Shown here: in pieces, positions 17,429 through 25,420 of the stretch
Layout: each line of letters opens with the position of its first letter
How positions within the stretch are numbered: position 1 is the stretch's first letter
Assembly (NCBI GenBank): GCA_049522755.1
Contig: JBEKNN010000008.1
Location: 13,017 to 77,016 of the forward strand
Reading direction: 5' to 3'
DNA length: 64,000 nt
Source: PALSA-243 sp049522755
Lineage (GTDB): Bacteria; Acidobacteriota; Terriglobia; Bryobacterales; Bryobacteraceae
The notes under the pieces: model-generated
Told to the model about the DNA's origin: nothing
The model's input: the letters and a program-made list of their open reading frames with translations, nothing else
Databases searched by the model: none
Made by a program: the position numbers and the translations under genes

Positions 17429-17771
17429 CTACCCCGCTTCCTCCAAATCCGTTAAGATGGCGCGCATTGCCGTATCCAAGCCGGAGAGATCCCGAGTTAC
17501 TACATCCCAGACGGTTTGAAAGTCCACATCGAAATAATCATGCACAAGAACGTTTCGCATTCCAGCAATCGAGACCCAGTGAATCTCGGCAGCCGGTCCT
17601 TACGCTGCGAATCGACCCGCTGCGTCGATTCGCATAGAACCTGGAGGTTGCGAATAATAGCGTCCTGGAGCGTGCGCGAGTTGAAGACCGCTTCCCTGCC
17701 CGGCGCGGCATCCTCGAAAATCCTGCGAATGCATGCAATGACTTCTCAACGTAGGCGCGCTGAGATTTCAC
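17429..17771 (-). pseudogene. HepT-like (HEPN/DUF86) toxin gene, frameshifted twice
   Basis: The minus strand begins VKSQRAYVEK from a GTG at 17771, then after one lost base continues VIACIRRIFEDAAPGREAVF and later LQDAIIRNLQVLCESTQRVD. After a second lost base near LP/EIHW it reads EIHWVSIAGMRNVLVHDYFD to a stop at 17429. The R-N-x-L-V-H-D-Y element is the RNase active-site motif of HEPN toxins of the HepT/DUF86 group. Each frame alone is truncated. It overlaps the upstream antitoxin by 4 nt (GTGA), the normal operon order, so this is a recent loss of a HepT-MntA toxin. Confidence 0.75.
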
Positions 17772-18058
17772 AGGGGCACGGCTTCCCGCAGAACCTCGTC
17801 GCGGATCAAGTGGCTCAGGGAGCGACGAATCACAACCTGGACGCGCCTTCCCAGGAGTTGTTCCAGATCGGCGGTCAAGCTCCCCGGGAACCATGGGGTG
17901 GTCTCGCCGGTAACGTCAATCAGGAAATCCACGTCGCTCTCGGGCGTTTCTTCTCCCCGCGCTACAGCGCCGAAAATCCGAACATTTCCCGCCCCATGGC
18001 GAGTAGCGAGCCGCAGGATTTCATCCCGATGTTCTCTGATTTGGCGGCCAGCGTTCAC
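17768..18058 (-). CDS. MntA-like nucleotidyltransferase antitoxin
   Basis: A 96-residue minimal nucleotidyltransferase. The motif IFGAVARGEETPESDVDFLI (around residue 28) fits G-[SA]-x-A-R-G ... S-D-x-D. The usual Ser after the first Gly is Ala here. In HepT-MntA systems this protein adds AMP groups to the toxin and neutralises it. The partner toxin gene directly downstream is frameshifted, so the antitoxin is orphaned. It starts with GTG at 18056-18058. Confidence 0.8.
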   Translation of the reverse strand: MNAGRQIREHRDEILRLATRHGAGNVRIFGAVARGEETPESDVDFLIDVTGETTPWFPGSLTADLEQLLGRRVQVVIRRSLSHLIRDEVLREAVPL

Positions 18059-18228
18059 AACTCCATTCTATCGCCCGGCCGTCTGCGCGCCGGTCTCCAT
18101 CCGCATCACCTCCGGGCTGCGTGGATCGTGGAATGAGGGCCCCTGGGTCTTTCGGCAGCGGAGCGGTGGCTACCATGCGCGAGCACCAGCTGCTTCCGGC
18201 CGTTTCCACGGCAGACTCTAACTCTTCG

Positions 18229-18801
18229 CTACCAGACGAACGGAATCAGGCCCTTCACCTCGCTCTTGTATCGCTGGTATTGCTCGCCGAACTGCTCGGT
18301 CATGAACCGCTCTTCCACGTTGGCTTTATATTTCCAGCCGAAGACCAGAATCGGCAGGCCGATCAATCCGCGCAGCTCACCGAAGCCGATCGCGGTCCCC
18401 AAAAACGCCAGCGACAGCCCCGCGTATATAGGGTGCCGCACAATTCCATACGGTCCGCTGCGCATCAGTTCGTGGTTCTCTTTCACCGTCACCGTGCCGC
18501 TCCAGTTGCGCCCCAGAAAGAAGCGCGCCCACAGCGTGAAGGCGATGCCGGCGCTCGTGATCAGTAACGATAGCCATCCGTATAAAGGCTTGTCCGGCAC
18601 AATCCGCCGATGCAGAACGCCGGGCCACGGACCGGGATTGAATAGCAGATTGAACGCCGCCAACATACAACACATCTCCACGAGCCGCGTCACGGACGAT
18701 TGGCGCTTAACAGCCCGCTTGGTTACGAAGGCCGCCGCGGCCCAGATCGCGACCACGGCGATCCAAATCCAGCCCAGGACCTGGCGCAAATCGAAAGGCA
18801 T
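18229..18801 (-). CDS. Isoprenylcysteine carboxyl methyltransferase (ICMT)-family membrane protein
   Basis: A 190-residue integral membrane protein with four to five helices. The C-terminal signature RSGPYGIVRHPIYAGLSLAF, followed by EERFMTEQFGEQYQRYK, is the conserved SAM/substrate region of the ICMT/PEMT-like family. Bacterial members methylate various small or lipid substrates, so the substrate cannot be inferred. The start MPFDLRQ at 18801 is preferred over more upstream in-frame ATGs, because those would cover the opposite-strand promoter and the start of the next gene. It is divergent from the DUF6526 gene with only 39 bp between starts. Confidence 0.75.
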   Translation of the reverse strand: MPFDLRQVLGWIWIAVVAIWAAAAFVTKRAVKRQSSVTRLVEMCCMLAAFNLLFNPGPWPGVLHRRIVPDKPLYGWLSLLITSAGIAFTLWARFFLGRNWSGTVTVKENHELMRSGPYGIVRHPIYAGLSLAFLGTAIGFGELRGLIGLPILVFGWKYKANVEERFMTEQFGEQYQRYKSEVKGLIPFVW

Positions 18802-18840
18802 GGTAAACATCGTACGCGAAACGGTAGAATGGGCAACACC
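18802..18840. promoter_or_regulatory. Compact divergent promoter region
   Basis: Only 39 bp separate the two start codons. On the minus strand TTGCCC (complement of 18831-18836) and TACGAT (complement of 18809-18814) are 16 nt apart and end just before the methyltransferase start. On the plus strand TAGAAT (18825-18830) is a good -10 ten bases before the ATG at 18841, but no clear -35 is seen. Both transcripts would be leaderless. This is inference from motif position only. Confidence 0.35.
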
Positions 18841-19275
18841 ATGGCTGACCAAAATTACGCAAACCACCAGCGGTATGTCCCGCTGTTCCACTTCGTCTTA
18901 CTGCCGCTGCTGCTGCTCACATTGATCGGGTCAATCGTCAACTTGAGCCAATCGTTGGGGGACCATGAGCGCCTTTATAGCGCGGCGCTGATTGTGGCGC
19001 TGAGCCTGGCCGGATTTTTCACCGCGTTTCTCGCTCGCGTCTTTGCCTTGAAGGCGCAAGACCGCGCCATCCGCGCCGAAGAAAACCTGCGCCACTTCGT
19101 CATGACGGGCAAGCTGCTGGACGCGCGCTTGAGCGTGGGGCAAATCGTTGCGGTACGTTTTGCGTCGGACGGAGAATTCGTCGCGCTGGCGCAGAAAGCG
19201 GCGCAGGACGGCATGAAGCCCGCCGACATCAAGCTCGCAGTGAAAAACTGGCGCGCGGACGAATATCGCGCGTGA
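18841..19275 (+). CDS. DUF6526-like small membrane protein
   Basis: A 144-residue protein starting MADQNYANHQRYVPLFHF, with two transmembrane helices (about residues 14-35 and 46-68) and a basic/acidic cytoplasmic tail ending KLAVKNWRADEYRA. The opening Q-N-Y-x-N-H-x-R-x-V-P and the two-helix layout match the DUF6526 family as I remember it. Function is unknown. An in-frame ATG at 18829 would add four residues. Confidence 0.65.
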   Translation: MADQNYANHQRYVPLFHFVLLPLLLLTLIGSIVNLSQSLGDHERLYSAALIVALSLAGFFTAFLARVFALKAQDRAIRAEENLRHFVMTGKLLDARLSVGQIVAVRFASDGEFVALAQKAAQDGMKPADIKLAVKNWRADEYRA

Positions 19276-19325
19276 ATGACCAGCGCTATCGTAGTATCGA
19301 CGAAACCGGCGGGCAAATCGGAAAC

Positions 19326-19342
19326 GCCGCCTAAAAGGCGGC
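19326..19342. terminator. Hairpin between convergent genes
   Basis: Arms GCCGCC and GGCGGC around a TAAAA loop. It lies between the stops of the DUF6526 gene and the amidase gene, which converge. There is no T tract, so a role as a terminator is only suggested by position. Confidence 0.35.
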
Positions 19343-19366
19343 TGCAGCCAGGATTGGCCGCCCCAC

Positions 19367-20596
19367 TCAGTCTCCTTCGTGACTGACTACCGCCCCGCGG
19401 GTCGCCGCGAGGAGATCGCGGTACTGGCTCTGCAGCAATTTCCGGAACGCGGAGACGGTCATCCCGGCGGCCGCGGCGCGTTCCGCTAATTCCCATGCGC
19501 CCAGGCCGGCGCCTGCGGAGAGGCGGGCGCCCGCGGTTCGCGAATAGGTCGCGTCGCATTCGAACCCGAATGCCGCAATCGAAGGCAGCGGCCGCGCGTA
19601 ATTGTTCGGCAGCCCGATCTCTTCGAACGGAAACGACGACGCCCAGTCCATGTGATAACCCGCCAGCATTCTCGTGGGATTCACCGACACCTGCGCGTGC
19701 GTCACGCAGTTCCCGGCCGCAATGTTGTAGCGGCTCCGGAGCATTTCGGTCAGCATGGCTGTCGCCCGGATCTGCGCCGAAGTCACCGCCGCCTCCATCT
19801 GTCCCGGATACGTCTGCGTTTCCACGGATACGCCGATGAAGCTCTCGTTCAGGTTCACATAGAGCCACTTTTCATCGGACCAGACCGAGTATCCCGCGTG
19901 CTCCGCGGCGTCCGTTTCCTGCACCACCCGGTAGACCCTGCCGAACCGGTCGATCACGAAGTTATAAGCCTTTTTCCGCTTCACGTAGTCGAGCAGCGAT
20001 TCGCCCACCTGCTTGAGTTTGCCGTTCTGGCCGGGAACGAATGGCGCCTGCAGGCTCTCGGTGGTGTGATACACAATGCCGGCGGGCGTGGTGCGGGCTT
20101 CATCCTGGGCTTTGTCCGGTGTCCTGTCATGGGCGCCGCCGGATCGCGCCGCTGCGAATGCCAGGTACGAGCGCGGATGGTTGGCGGTGGAAAATTTGTT
20201 GTCGATCCGCAGCCCGTTACTGTAGGTTTCAAAGGCTGCGGTTTTCTCCACCTGCCAGATCTCCTGCGCCGATTCGGTCTTCGGCAACGCCATGCCGGCC
20301 GGTATCACTATGGCCGCGGCGTTCACCGGGCTCGCTGCCATTGTCACAGCTGTCTGGTCATGGCTGAACGCCTTCGCGTCCCGCCGCGCGATCGCAAGAC
20401 GGCCCGCTGCCAGCAGCCCCGCAAACGCCAACAGAGACAAGCCCGCCGAGCACGCCCAGCGAAGCTTTCGCGACCGCTCGGGCTGCCATGCCGGCGCAGC
20501 CACACGCAAGAAACGCAGCCGTACTATCGGGTCCGAAATGCACTGCGCAGTCCAGTCGATCCATGGAATTGTCGAACCTGACTGGGATCTATTCAT
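19367..20596 (-). CDS. Membrane-anchored N-acetylmuramoyl-L-alanine amidase (PGRP/amidase_2-like)
   Basis: A 409-residue protein with one N-terminal helix (AGLSLLAFAGLLAAGRLAIA, about residues 52-71) that would anchor it in the membrane with the catalytic domain outside. The amidase_2 core includes GIVYHTTESLQAPF (first zinc His), YNFVIDRFGRVYRVV, HAGYSVW, NESFIGVSVE and CVTHAQVSVNP (later zinc His). The family hydrolyses the MurNAc-L-Ala bond of peptidoglycan in remodelling or recycling. The long N-terminal extension between helix and domain has no recognised family. It is monocistronic on the minus strand. Confidence 0.78.
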   Translation of the reverse strand: MNRSQSGSTIPWIDWTAQCISDPIVRLRFLRVAAPAWQPERSRKLRWACSAGLSLLAFAGLLAAGRLAIARRDAKAFSHDQTAVTMAASPVNAAAIVIPAGMALPKTESAQEIWQVEKTAAFETYSNGLRIDNKFSTANHPRSYLAFAAARSGGAHDRTPDKAQDEARTTPAGIVYHTTESLQAPFVPGQNGKLKQVGESLLDYVKRKKAYNFVIDRFGRVYRVVQETDAAEHAGYSVWSDEKWLYVNLNESFIGVSVETQTYPGQMEAAVTSAQIRATAMLTEMLRSRYNIAAGNCVTHAQVSVNPTRMLAGYHMDWASSFPFEEIGLPNNYARPLPSIAAFGFECDATYSRTAGARLSAGAGLGAWELAERAAAAGMTVSAFRKLLQSQYRDLLAATRGAVVSHEGD

Positions 20597-20841
20597 ATTG
20601 AATTCTTTCTTCGGCAGAATTGCTCTAGAACTTTATAGTTCCGAATTTTGAATCTTATTCTCATCCGGGATATACCCGATTGACTCCACTGCCGCGTAAG
20701 GAAATTAACGCCGGTCACTGAGTCCGTAAATTATAGTGAGAACTAATTTGGGCAAGCTGTACTACCGTAATGATATGTCCGGACGATTGCTGTCGATATC
20801 TAATGTAAGACGCACTCGCTCGGTTAGAAGGAGTTTGATAT

Positions 20842-21438
20842 ATGTTTCGACGATTTTTTCAAGCTTCGCCCGATGAACCGCAAAGCCGGGAGGGCGTTAG
20901 CGTGCAGAACAACACGGACCATCCGGGTTTGGGCAGATTCCATTCGTTCGATGAGATCTACCGCAGCGGACCAGCCGACCAGACCAGCCTGCCGTACGAC
21001 ATTATGAGGGTAGCGAAGATGCTCGGAAGTCCGTACATTTCGAGCATGTCCATCGAATCGAAGCGCGGGTCGCTCATGATGGCCCTTGAGGCCGCGGGCG
21101 CCGAAGCCAAGGACATTCTGCAGGATGCCATGGTCCGCCAGCGCGCCCTCAGCGACTACGAAGATTCCCAGCAGAAGAAGTTGCGCGATTTCGAATCGTT
21201 CAAGTCGGAACAGAACCGCATCATTCAGGAAGAGCTTGACCAGATCAACGCCGAATACCTGGCGCGGATTCAGGCCAATGTCAATGAAGTCGCCAAACAG
21301 CAGGACTCCCTGCGCGCCTGGCAGAAGAGCAAGCAGAACGAATTGACGGCCATCGCGGAAGCGTGCGAATATCTCGCGCCCTCCGAAGCTTCGGGGAACA
21401 ATCTGATTGCCGCGCTGGATCGGGCCGCGCGACGCTGA
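20842..21438 (+). CDS. Uncharacterised coiled-coil protein, first gene of actin-like operon
   Basis: A 198-residue soluble protein. Residues 1-60 are polar, with SFDEIYRSG and SLPYDIMRVAKMLGSPYI. From about residue 80 to 170 the sequence is a long charged helix (LSDYEDSQQKKLRDFESFKS, then EELDQINAEYLARIQANVNE) with heptad-like spacing. The last 25 residues (PSEASGNNLIAALDRAARR) are again globular. A good Shine-Dalgarno (AGAAGGAG, 20827-20834) precedes the ATG. It is followed after 11 nt by a membrane peptide gene and then an actin-like ATPase gene, all the same way. The coiled coil could be a filament adaptor; no known family is recognised. Confidence 0.7.
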   Translation: MFRRFFQASPDEPQSREGVSVQNNTDHPGLGRFHSFDEIYRSGPADQTSLPYDIMRVAKMLGSPYISSMSIESKRGSLMMALEAAGAEAKDILQDAMVRQRALSDYEDSQQKKLRDFESFKSEQNRIIQEELDQINAEYLARIQANVNEVAKQQDSLRAWQKSKQNELTAIAEACEYLAPSEASGNNLIAALDRAARR

Positions 21439-21449
21439 AGGACCACCCC

Positions 21450-21602
21450 ATGATCGAAGTATTAGCCCTGGGTATCGCCATGGCGTTTGCCGGCTACCTG
21501 ATGTTTCCCCGCTCTCCCCGGCCCATTTCGCGGGACGATTTGCTGTACTACCGGCGGCTCTCGGACGAGAAGCGGCGGAATGAGATTCACCCCTTTGAAT
21601 AA
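21450..21602 (+). CDS. Single-helix small membrane protein
   Basis: A 50-residue peptide: one N-terminal transmembrane helix (VLALGIAMAFAGYLMF) then a charged cytoplasmic tail (PISRDDLLYYRRLSDEKRRN). It sits 11 nt after the coiled-coil gene and ends 58 nt before the actin-like start used here, so it looks like part of the operon. Such short helices can tether filaments or ATPases to the membrane; that role is inferred from context only. Confidence 0.6.
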   Translation: MIEVLALGIAMAFAGYLMFPRSPRPISRDDLLYYRRLSDEKRRNEIHPFE

Positions 21603-21660
21603 TAATGACCGGGATAACGATCTGCCGCTCGCCGGGCCGCCGAGTCCGGAAAGCGAACCT

Positions 21661-22677
21661 ATGAAGGAGAATAGTTTGACCACCGAAGAGAAAGACGCAA
21701 ATCAGCCCATTGGACTGGACGTTGGCACGAGCCGGATTGTGGCGGCGCGCGGCGGGGATAAGAATTGCCGCTACGAAGCGCAGTTGAACGCGTTCATCAC
21801 ATTGCCGTACTCAAAGCTCGCCCAGAACCTGCTGACCAGGGAGGATGTCTTCCACGAGGTTTTCGACAACCAGATCGTTGTGGCCGGCAACGACGCGCAT
21901 AAGTTCGCCGAAGTCTTTCACGTCGAGACGCGGCGGCCGATGCTGCAAGGAGTGCTCAACGCTCGCGAGCCGCACGGGATTCATGTCATCCGCCGCATCA
22001 TTACGCGGCTGATTGGCAAAGCCTCATCCGAGGGCCGGAGACTCTTCTACAGCGTGCCGGCCGCCTCGGAAGGCGGCGACCAGGGGATTGCCTATCACAA
22101 CGCCACCATCAAGCAGATCCTCATCGAGCTTGGCTATGAGGCCCACCCCATTGAAGAGGGCCTCGCCGTGGTCTTTGGCGAAATGTGCTCTTCCAACTAC
22201 ACCGGCATTGGCATCTCCTGCGGCAGCGGGATGTGTAACGCGTGCCTGGCGGTGCTGTCGGTTCCGGTGGTCAGCTTCAGCATTCCCAAAGCCGGCGATT
22301 ACATCGATTCGCACGCGGCCGCCGTCACCGGCGAAGTCGCCACGCGGCTGCGCACGGAAAAGGAGCACGGATTCCGCCTCAACGGCCTGTCCACCGATCG
22401 CGTGAAGAACGCGCTTACCATCTACTACCAGGAGGTGATCGAAACGCTCGCCTATACGTTGCGCGCCAAGCTCTCGTCGGCGGAGAGGCTGCCCAAGTTC
22501 GACCGCCCGGTTCCGGTGGTGCTCAGCGGCGGCACCGCGATGCCCAAGGGATTCCTGGACCAGTTCATCGCCGCGCTGCGCACGCAGGATTTCCCGGTGA
22601 AGATTCTCGAAGTACGCATGTCGGACGATCCGCTAAACTCCACCGCCAAAGGCGCGCTGATGGCCGCAACCTGCTAG
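21661..22677 (+). CDS. Actin-like ATPase (ASKHA superfamily), uncharacterised
   Basis: A 338-residue protein with the actin-fold nucleotide motifs in order: phosphate-1 IGLDVGTSRIVAAR (residues 17-30), phosphate-2 GIGISCGSGMCNACL (about 182-196), the AGDYID element soon after, and the adenosine loop VVLSGGTAMPKGF (about 286-298). Spacing suits a MreB/ParM-sized protein and not Hsp70 or a sugar kinase. It differs from MreB itself, lacking typical MreB helices, and from PilM/FtsA. The start is uncertain: ATG at 21661 is used, a TTG at 21676 has a better Shine-Dalgarno (AAGGAG, 6-nt spacer), and an ATG at 21580 would overlap the membrane-peptide gene. Likely a filament-forming ATPase in an operon with a coiled-coil protein and a membrane anchor. 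Confidence 0.78.
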   Translation: MKENSLTTEEKDANQPIGLDVGTSRIVAARGGDKNCRYEAQLNAFITLPYSKLAQNLLTREDVFHEVFDNQIVVAGNDAHKFAEVFHVETRRPMLQGVLNAREPHGIHVIRRIITRLIGKASSEGRRLFYSVPAASEGGDQGIAYHNATIKQILIELGYEAHPIEEGLAVVFGEMCSSNYTGIGISCGSGMCNACLAVLSVPVVSFSIPKAGDYIDSHAAAVTGEVATRLRTEKEHGFRLNGLSTDRVKNALTIYYQEVIETLAYTLRAKLSSAERLPKFDRPVPVVLSGGTAMPKGFLDQFIAALRTQDFPVKILEVRMSDDPLNSTAKGALMAATC

Positions 22678-22719
22678 TGGAGCGGGCCGGTGGCGGGCGG
22701 GCCAGCCGCGCAGCCAACG

Positions 22720-23106
22720 CTAAGTAATCCGATAGACGTAGCCTTCTTCTACGAAGCGATTGCCGATCGACTGGCTACCAAGAATCATGCCTTCAACGTG
22801 ATTGCTCTTGCCATAAAGACGGCGCAAAGCCTTGATGAAGGGGTCGTCCATCGGGAGAATCAGCATGGGTGGGGTTTTCTGGAAAGCGAATCCCGCGGCG
22901 TCCAGCGCCTTGTGCAGCAACCCATAGGCGTCCTGTAGCCGGGGAGTCCCATCAAGTTGGCGTCCGGCTAGAACCAAACGCCACGTCTCATATTCGGATA
23001 GATGGACAAAGAGAGCGACGCTGATCTTGATCCGCGCTTGGTCGAGGATACTGAGAATCTGAGCGCCTCTATCGACTTCAATGCTTACCAATGCGCTTTT
23101 ATCCAT
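22720..23106 (-). CDS. Uncharacterised partner of HEPN protein
   Basis: A 128-residue soluble protein. ILDQARIKISVALFVHLSEY, TWRLVLAGRQLD, PPMLILPMDDPFIKALRRLY and VEGMILGSQSIGNRFVEEGY are the well-formed blocks. No enzymatic motif is recognised. Its ATG lies inside the 3' end of the upstream HEPN gene (22-bp overlap), so the two are translated as an operon. I recall similar HEPN-plus-unknown pairs elsewhere in bacteria, but not a function. A toxin-antitoxin or defence role is plausible and unproven. Confidence 0.65.
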   Translation of the reverse strand: MDKSALVSIEVDRGAQILSILDQARIKISVALFVHLSEYETWRLVLAGRQLDGTPRLQDAYGLLHKALDAAGFAFQKTPPMLILPMDDPFIKALRRLYGKSNHVEGMILGSQSIGNRFVEEGYVYRIT

Positions 23107-23498
23107 GGAATGACTCCGTAAATCCTATGCGTGGCTGCCTTAAACATATCTTGAGCAGACTTCTGACCATGCCGTTGATAACGACTCTCCTCCGACCAGG
23201 ATTGCGCGGTTTCCCAGTTTTGCCCGAATTCCGCATCCCGCCGGCTGCGTTCGCTAAATCCGTCTCCAAGGCCGGCAACCTGCGCCAGAGATCGCAAGTC
23301 ATGTGAGTAACTCTGGAGCGCTTTCTTCTTGTCCGGAAATTCATGCCGCTCCGTCTGCTTCGCAATGCACGCCTTCAAGGCGCATTCCACTCCGTACCCG
23401 GCCAGATAGTAGGCCCCATCCCACAGCCCCACCCCCAGCAGGGCTTTCGCTTCCTTTAGTCTGACGTTCGAAAGCGCTTGCAGGTCCTTCCGGTCCAC
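23085..23498 (-). CDS. HEPN-domain protein
   Basis: A 137-residue helical protein. The stretch WDGAYYLAGYGVECALKACI (residues 26-45) is the HEPN core helix pair and SHDLRSLAQVAG follows. A basic/aromatic end (ESRYQRHGQKSAQDMF) contains R and H residues, but I cannot place an R-x4-6-H RNase motif with confidence. It starts at a GTG (23496-23498) with a GAAGG just upstream, and overlaps the partner gene by 22 bp. HEPN proteins commonly act as RNases in toxin-antitoxin, antiviral or stress systems; for this branch that is only an inference. Confidence 0.7.
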   Translation of the reverse strand: MDRKDLQALSNVRLKEAKALLGVGLWDGAYYLAGYGVECALKACIAKQTERHEFPDKKKALQSYSHDLRSLAQVAGLGDGFSERSRRDAEFGQNWETAQSWSEESRYQRHGQKSAQDMFKAATHRIYGVIPWIKAHW

Positions 23499-23569
23499 GA
23501 ACCTTCATCATACCGCCCGGCATAGCGCCTCAGCCCCAAAAACACCCCATGCTACGATAGTTTCTTGTC

Positions 23570-23670
23570 AGGTCTCGGGCTCCGTGCAACGGACGGCTGC
23601 AAACCCCGCCAGGTCCGGAAGGAAGCAACGGTAGTGGTGCGGTTCGTGTGCCGCGGATTACCCGGGGCCT
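23570..23670 (+). ncRNA. ffs: Small bacterial SRP RNA (4.5S RNA)
   Basis: About 101 nt that fold into one long hairpin. The conserved apical domain is visible: CCGCCAGGTCCGGAAGGAAG (23607-23626), then CAACGGTAG, the SRP54/Ffh-binding loops. The ends pair, AGGTCTCGGG at the left with CCCGGGGCCT at the right, using G-U pairs. It works with Ffh and FtsY in co-translational membrane targeting. It lies immediately before dnaX, a conserved neighbour order. The 5' and 3' ends are set by the helix and could shift a few bases. Confidence 0.93.
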
Positions 23671-23686
23671 GGCATATGCCCGCCCC

Positions 23687-25417
23687 ATGTATCAGGTAAT
23701 CGCAAGAAAATACCGGCCCCAAACGTTTCACGACGTGGTTAACCAGGAGCACGTCAAGACCACGCTGGAAAATGCCATCGCGCAAAACCGCATCGCGCAC
23801 GGCTACATCTTTTCGGGGCAGCGCGGCACCGGCAAGACCACCGTGGCGCGCATTCTCGCGCGGTGCCTCAACTGCATCCAGGGGCCCACCGCCACGCCTT
23901 GCGGCGAGTGCGCAAGCTGCCGCGAGATCGCCTCCGGCGGCGCCGTGGACGTGATCGAAATCGACGCCGCCTCTAACCGCGGCATCAATGAAATGCGCGA
24001 GCTGCGCGAGAATGTCCGCTACCAGCCGGTGCGCGACCGCTACAAGATCTTCGTCATCGACGAAGCTCACCAGATCACCAACGAAGCTTTCAACGCCCTG
24101 CTTAAGACCATCGAAGAGCCGCCGGAATGGGCCGTTTTCGTGCTCTGCACCACCGAAGCGCACAAGATCCCCGCCACCATCGCGTCGCGCTGCCAGCACT
24201 TCAGTTTCCGCTCCGTCGATTTCGACGACCTCATCGCGCGCATGGCGTGGATCTGCGGCGAGGAAGGCATCGAAGCCGATTCTGAGGCCCTGGCCGTACT
24301 GGCGCAAGCCGGCGAAGGCAGCGTGCGCGATTCGCTTTCCGCGCTCGACCAGGCCATCGCCTGCTGCGGATCGAAACTCAATGCCTCCGAAGTGCGCGCC
24401 CTGCTGGGGGCATTTTCCCTGGAATCGCTGGAGCGTGTCACCCAGGCGCTGGCCGATAGCGATTCGCGCCGCATGCTGGAAGTAGTGGACGACCTGGAGC
24501 GCAATGGCCACAATCTGCAGCATTTCGCGCGCGAGCTGGCGCGCTATCTGCGCAATCTGCTGGTGGCGCGAATCTCCGCCGCCGATGGCGCGCTGGGCGC
24601 CCGCCTGATCGCGGCATCGCCCGCGCAGCGGCAGCGCATGAGCGAAATCGCCGCGCAGTTTTCCGAAGAGGATTTGACGCGCTACCTGCAGCTCACGCTC
24701 GATCTATTCCGCGATCTGCAATTCTCCCTGCAGCCGCGGTTTCATCTGGAGATCGGCCTGGTGCGCCTGGTACAGGCAGGCCGCCTCTTACCCATCGAGC
24801 AGGCGCTGGCCGGGCTTTCCAGCGAATCACCGCCTGCGCAATCCGTATCAAGGCCGGCAGCTAGTGCGTCGCCGATAGCTAAAGCGCAGCCCGCCGCCGC
24901 TGCACCGCCGCCCCCGCGCACCGGCCCATCGCCGTTCGATCTCGACCGCGCTCGGAAAGCCGCGCCCCGTTCTTCCGAGCCGCAATCGTCGGGCGCAATC
25001 GCGGTGGCCGCGCCACCGGAGCCGGAACCCATGGCCGTTGGCGATTGGCGCGGGCAGCTCCACGCGGCGCTGATGACGCTTGGCCTGCCCTTCACCGCCG
25101 ACGCCATCGAGAACGCGCGCGTCGCCGAGACCGGCGGCGAGCTGCAAATCGTCACCACCAAAGCCTACTCGCTGGCGCTACGGATCGAGGATCTCACCAA
25201 GGCGGTCAAACACATCTCCTCGCGGCCCATGCGCATCAAAGTGGTCATCGGCGAGCCCGGCTCCGAAACGGCTGCGCCCCTCGCTGCCCCTGCGGCTAAA
25301 GCGCCCTCCGCGGCCGAGGACGAAGCCACTGCGCGCGCGCTGGCCAACCCCGAAGTGCAACGCTTCCGCGAAGTCTTCGGCGGCGAAGTCCGCAAAGTTC
25401 GAAACCTTAAGGAGTAG
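23687..25417 (+). CDS. dnaX: DNA polymerase III subunit gamma/tau
   Basis: A 576-residue AAA+ clamp-loader ATPase that loads the sliding clamp at replication forks. Standard elements: start MYQVIARKYRPQTF, Walker A GQRGTGKTT (about residue 45), four-cysteine zinc module CLNCIQ...PCGECASC, Walker B with FVIDEAHQI and sensor 1 CTTEAHKIP. After the clamp-loader core (about residue 365) comes an Ala/Pro-rich linker and a C-terminal tau-type domain. The start at 23687 is chosen because an upstream in-frame ATG at 23648 lies inside the SRP RNA. It is followed after 3 nt by ybaB and then recR, the classic replication/repair operon. Confidence 0.95.
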   Translation: MYQVIARKYRPQTFHDVVNQEHVKTTLENAIAQNRIAHGYIFSGQRGTGKTTVARILARCLNCIQGPTATPCGECASCREIASGGAVDVIEIDAASNRGINEMRELRENVRYQPVRDRYKIFVIDEAHQITNEAFNALLKTIEEPPEWAVFVLCTTEAHKIPATIASRCQHFSFRSVDFDDLIARMAWICGEEGIEADSEALAVLAQAGEGSVRDSLSALDQAIACCGSKLNASEVRALLGAFSLESLERVTQALADSDSRRMLEVVDDLERNGHNLQHFARELARYLRNLLVARISAADGALGARLIAASPAQRQRMSEIAAQFSEEDLTRYLQLTLDLFRDLQFSLQPRFHLEIGLVRLVQAGRLLPIEQALAGLSSESPPAQSVSRPAASASPIAKAQPAAAAPPPPRTGPSPFDLDRARKAAPRSSEPQSSGAIAVAAPPEPEPMAVGDWRGQLHAALMTLGLPFTADAIENARVAETGGELQIVTTKAYSLALRIEDLTKAVKHISSRPMRIKVVIGEPGSETAAPLAAPAAKAPSAAEDEATARALANPEVQRFREVFGGEVRKVRNLKE

Positions 25418-25420
25418 CTC

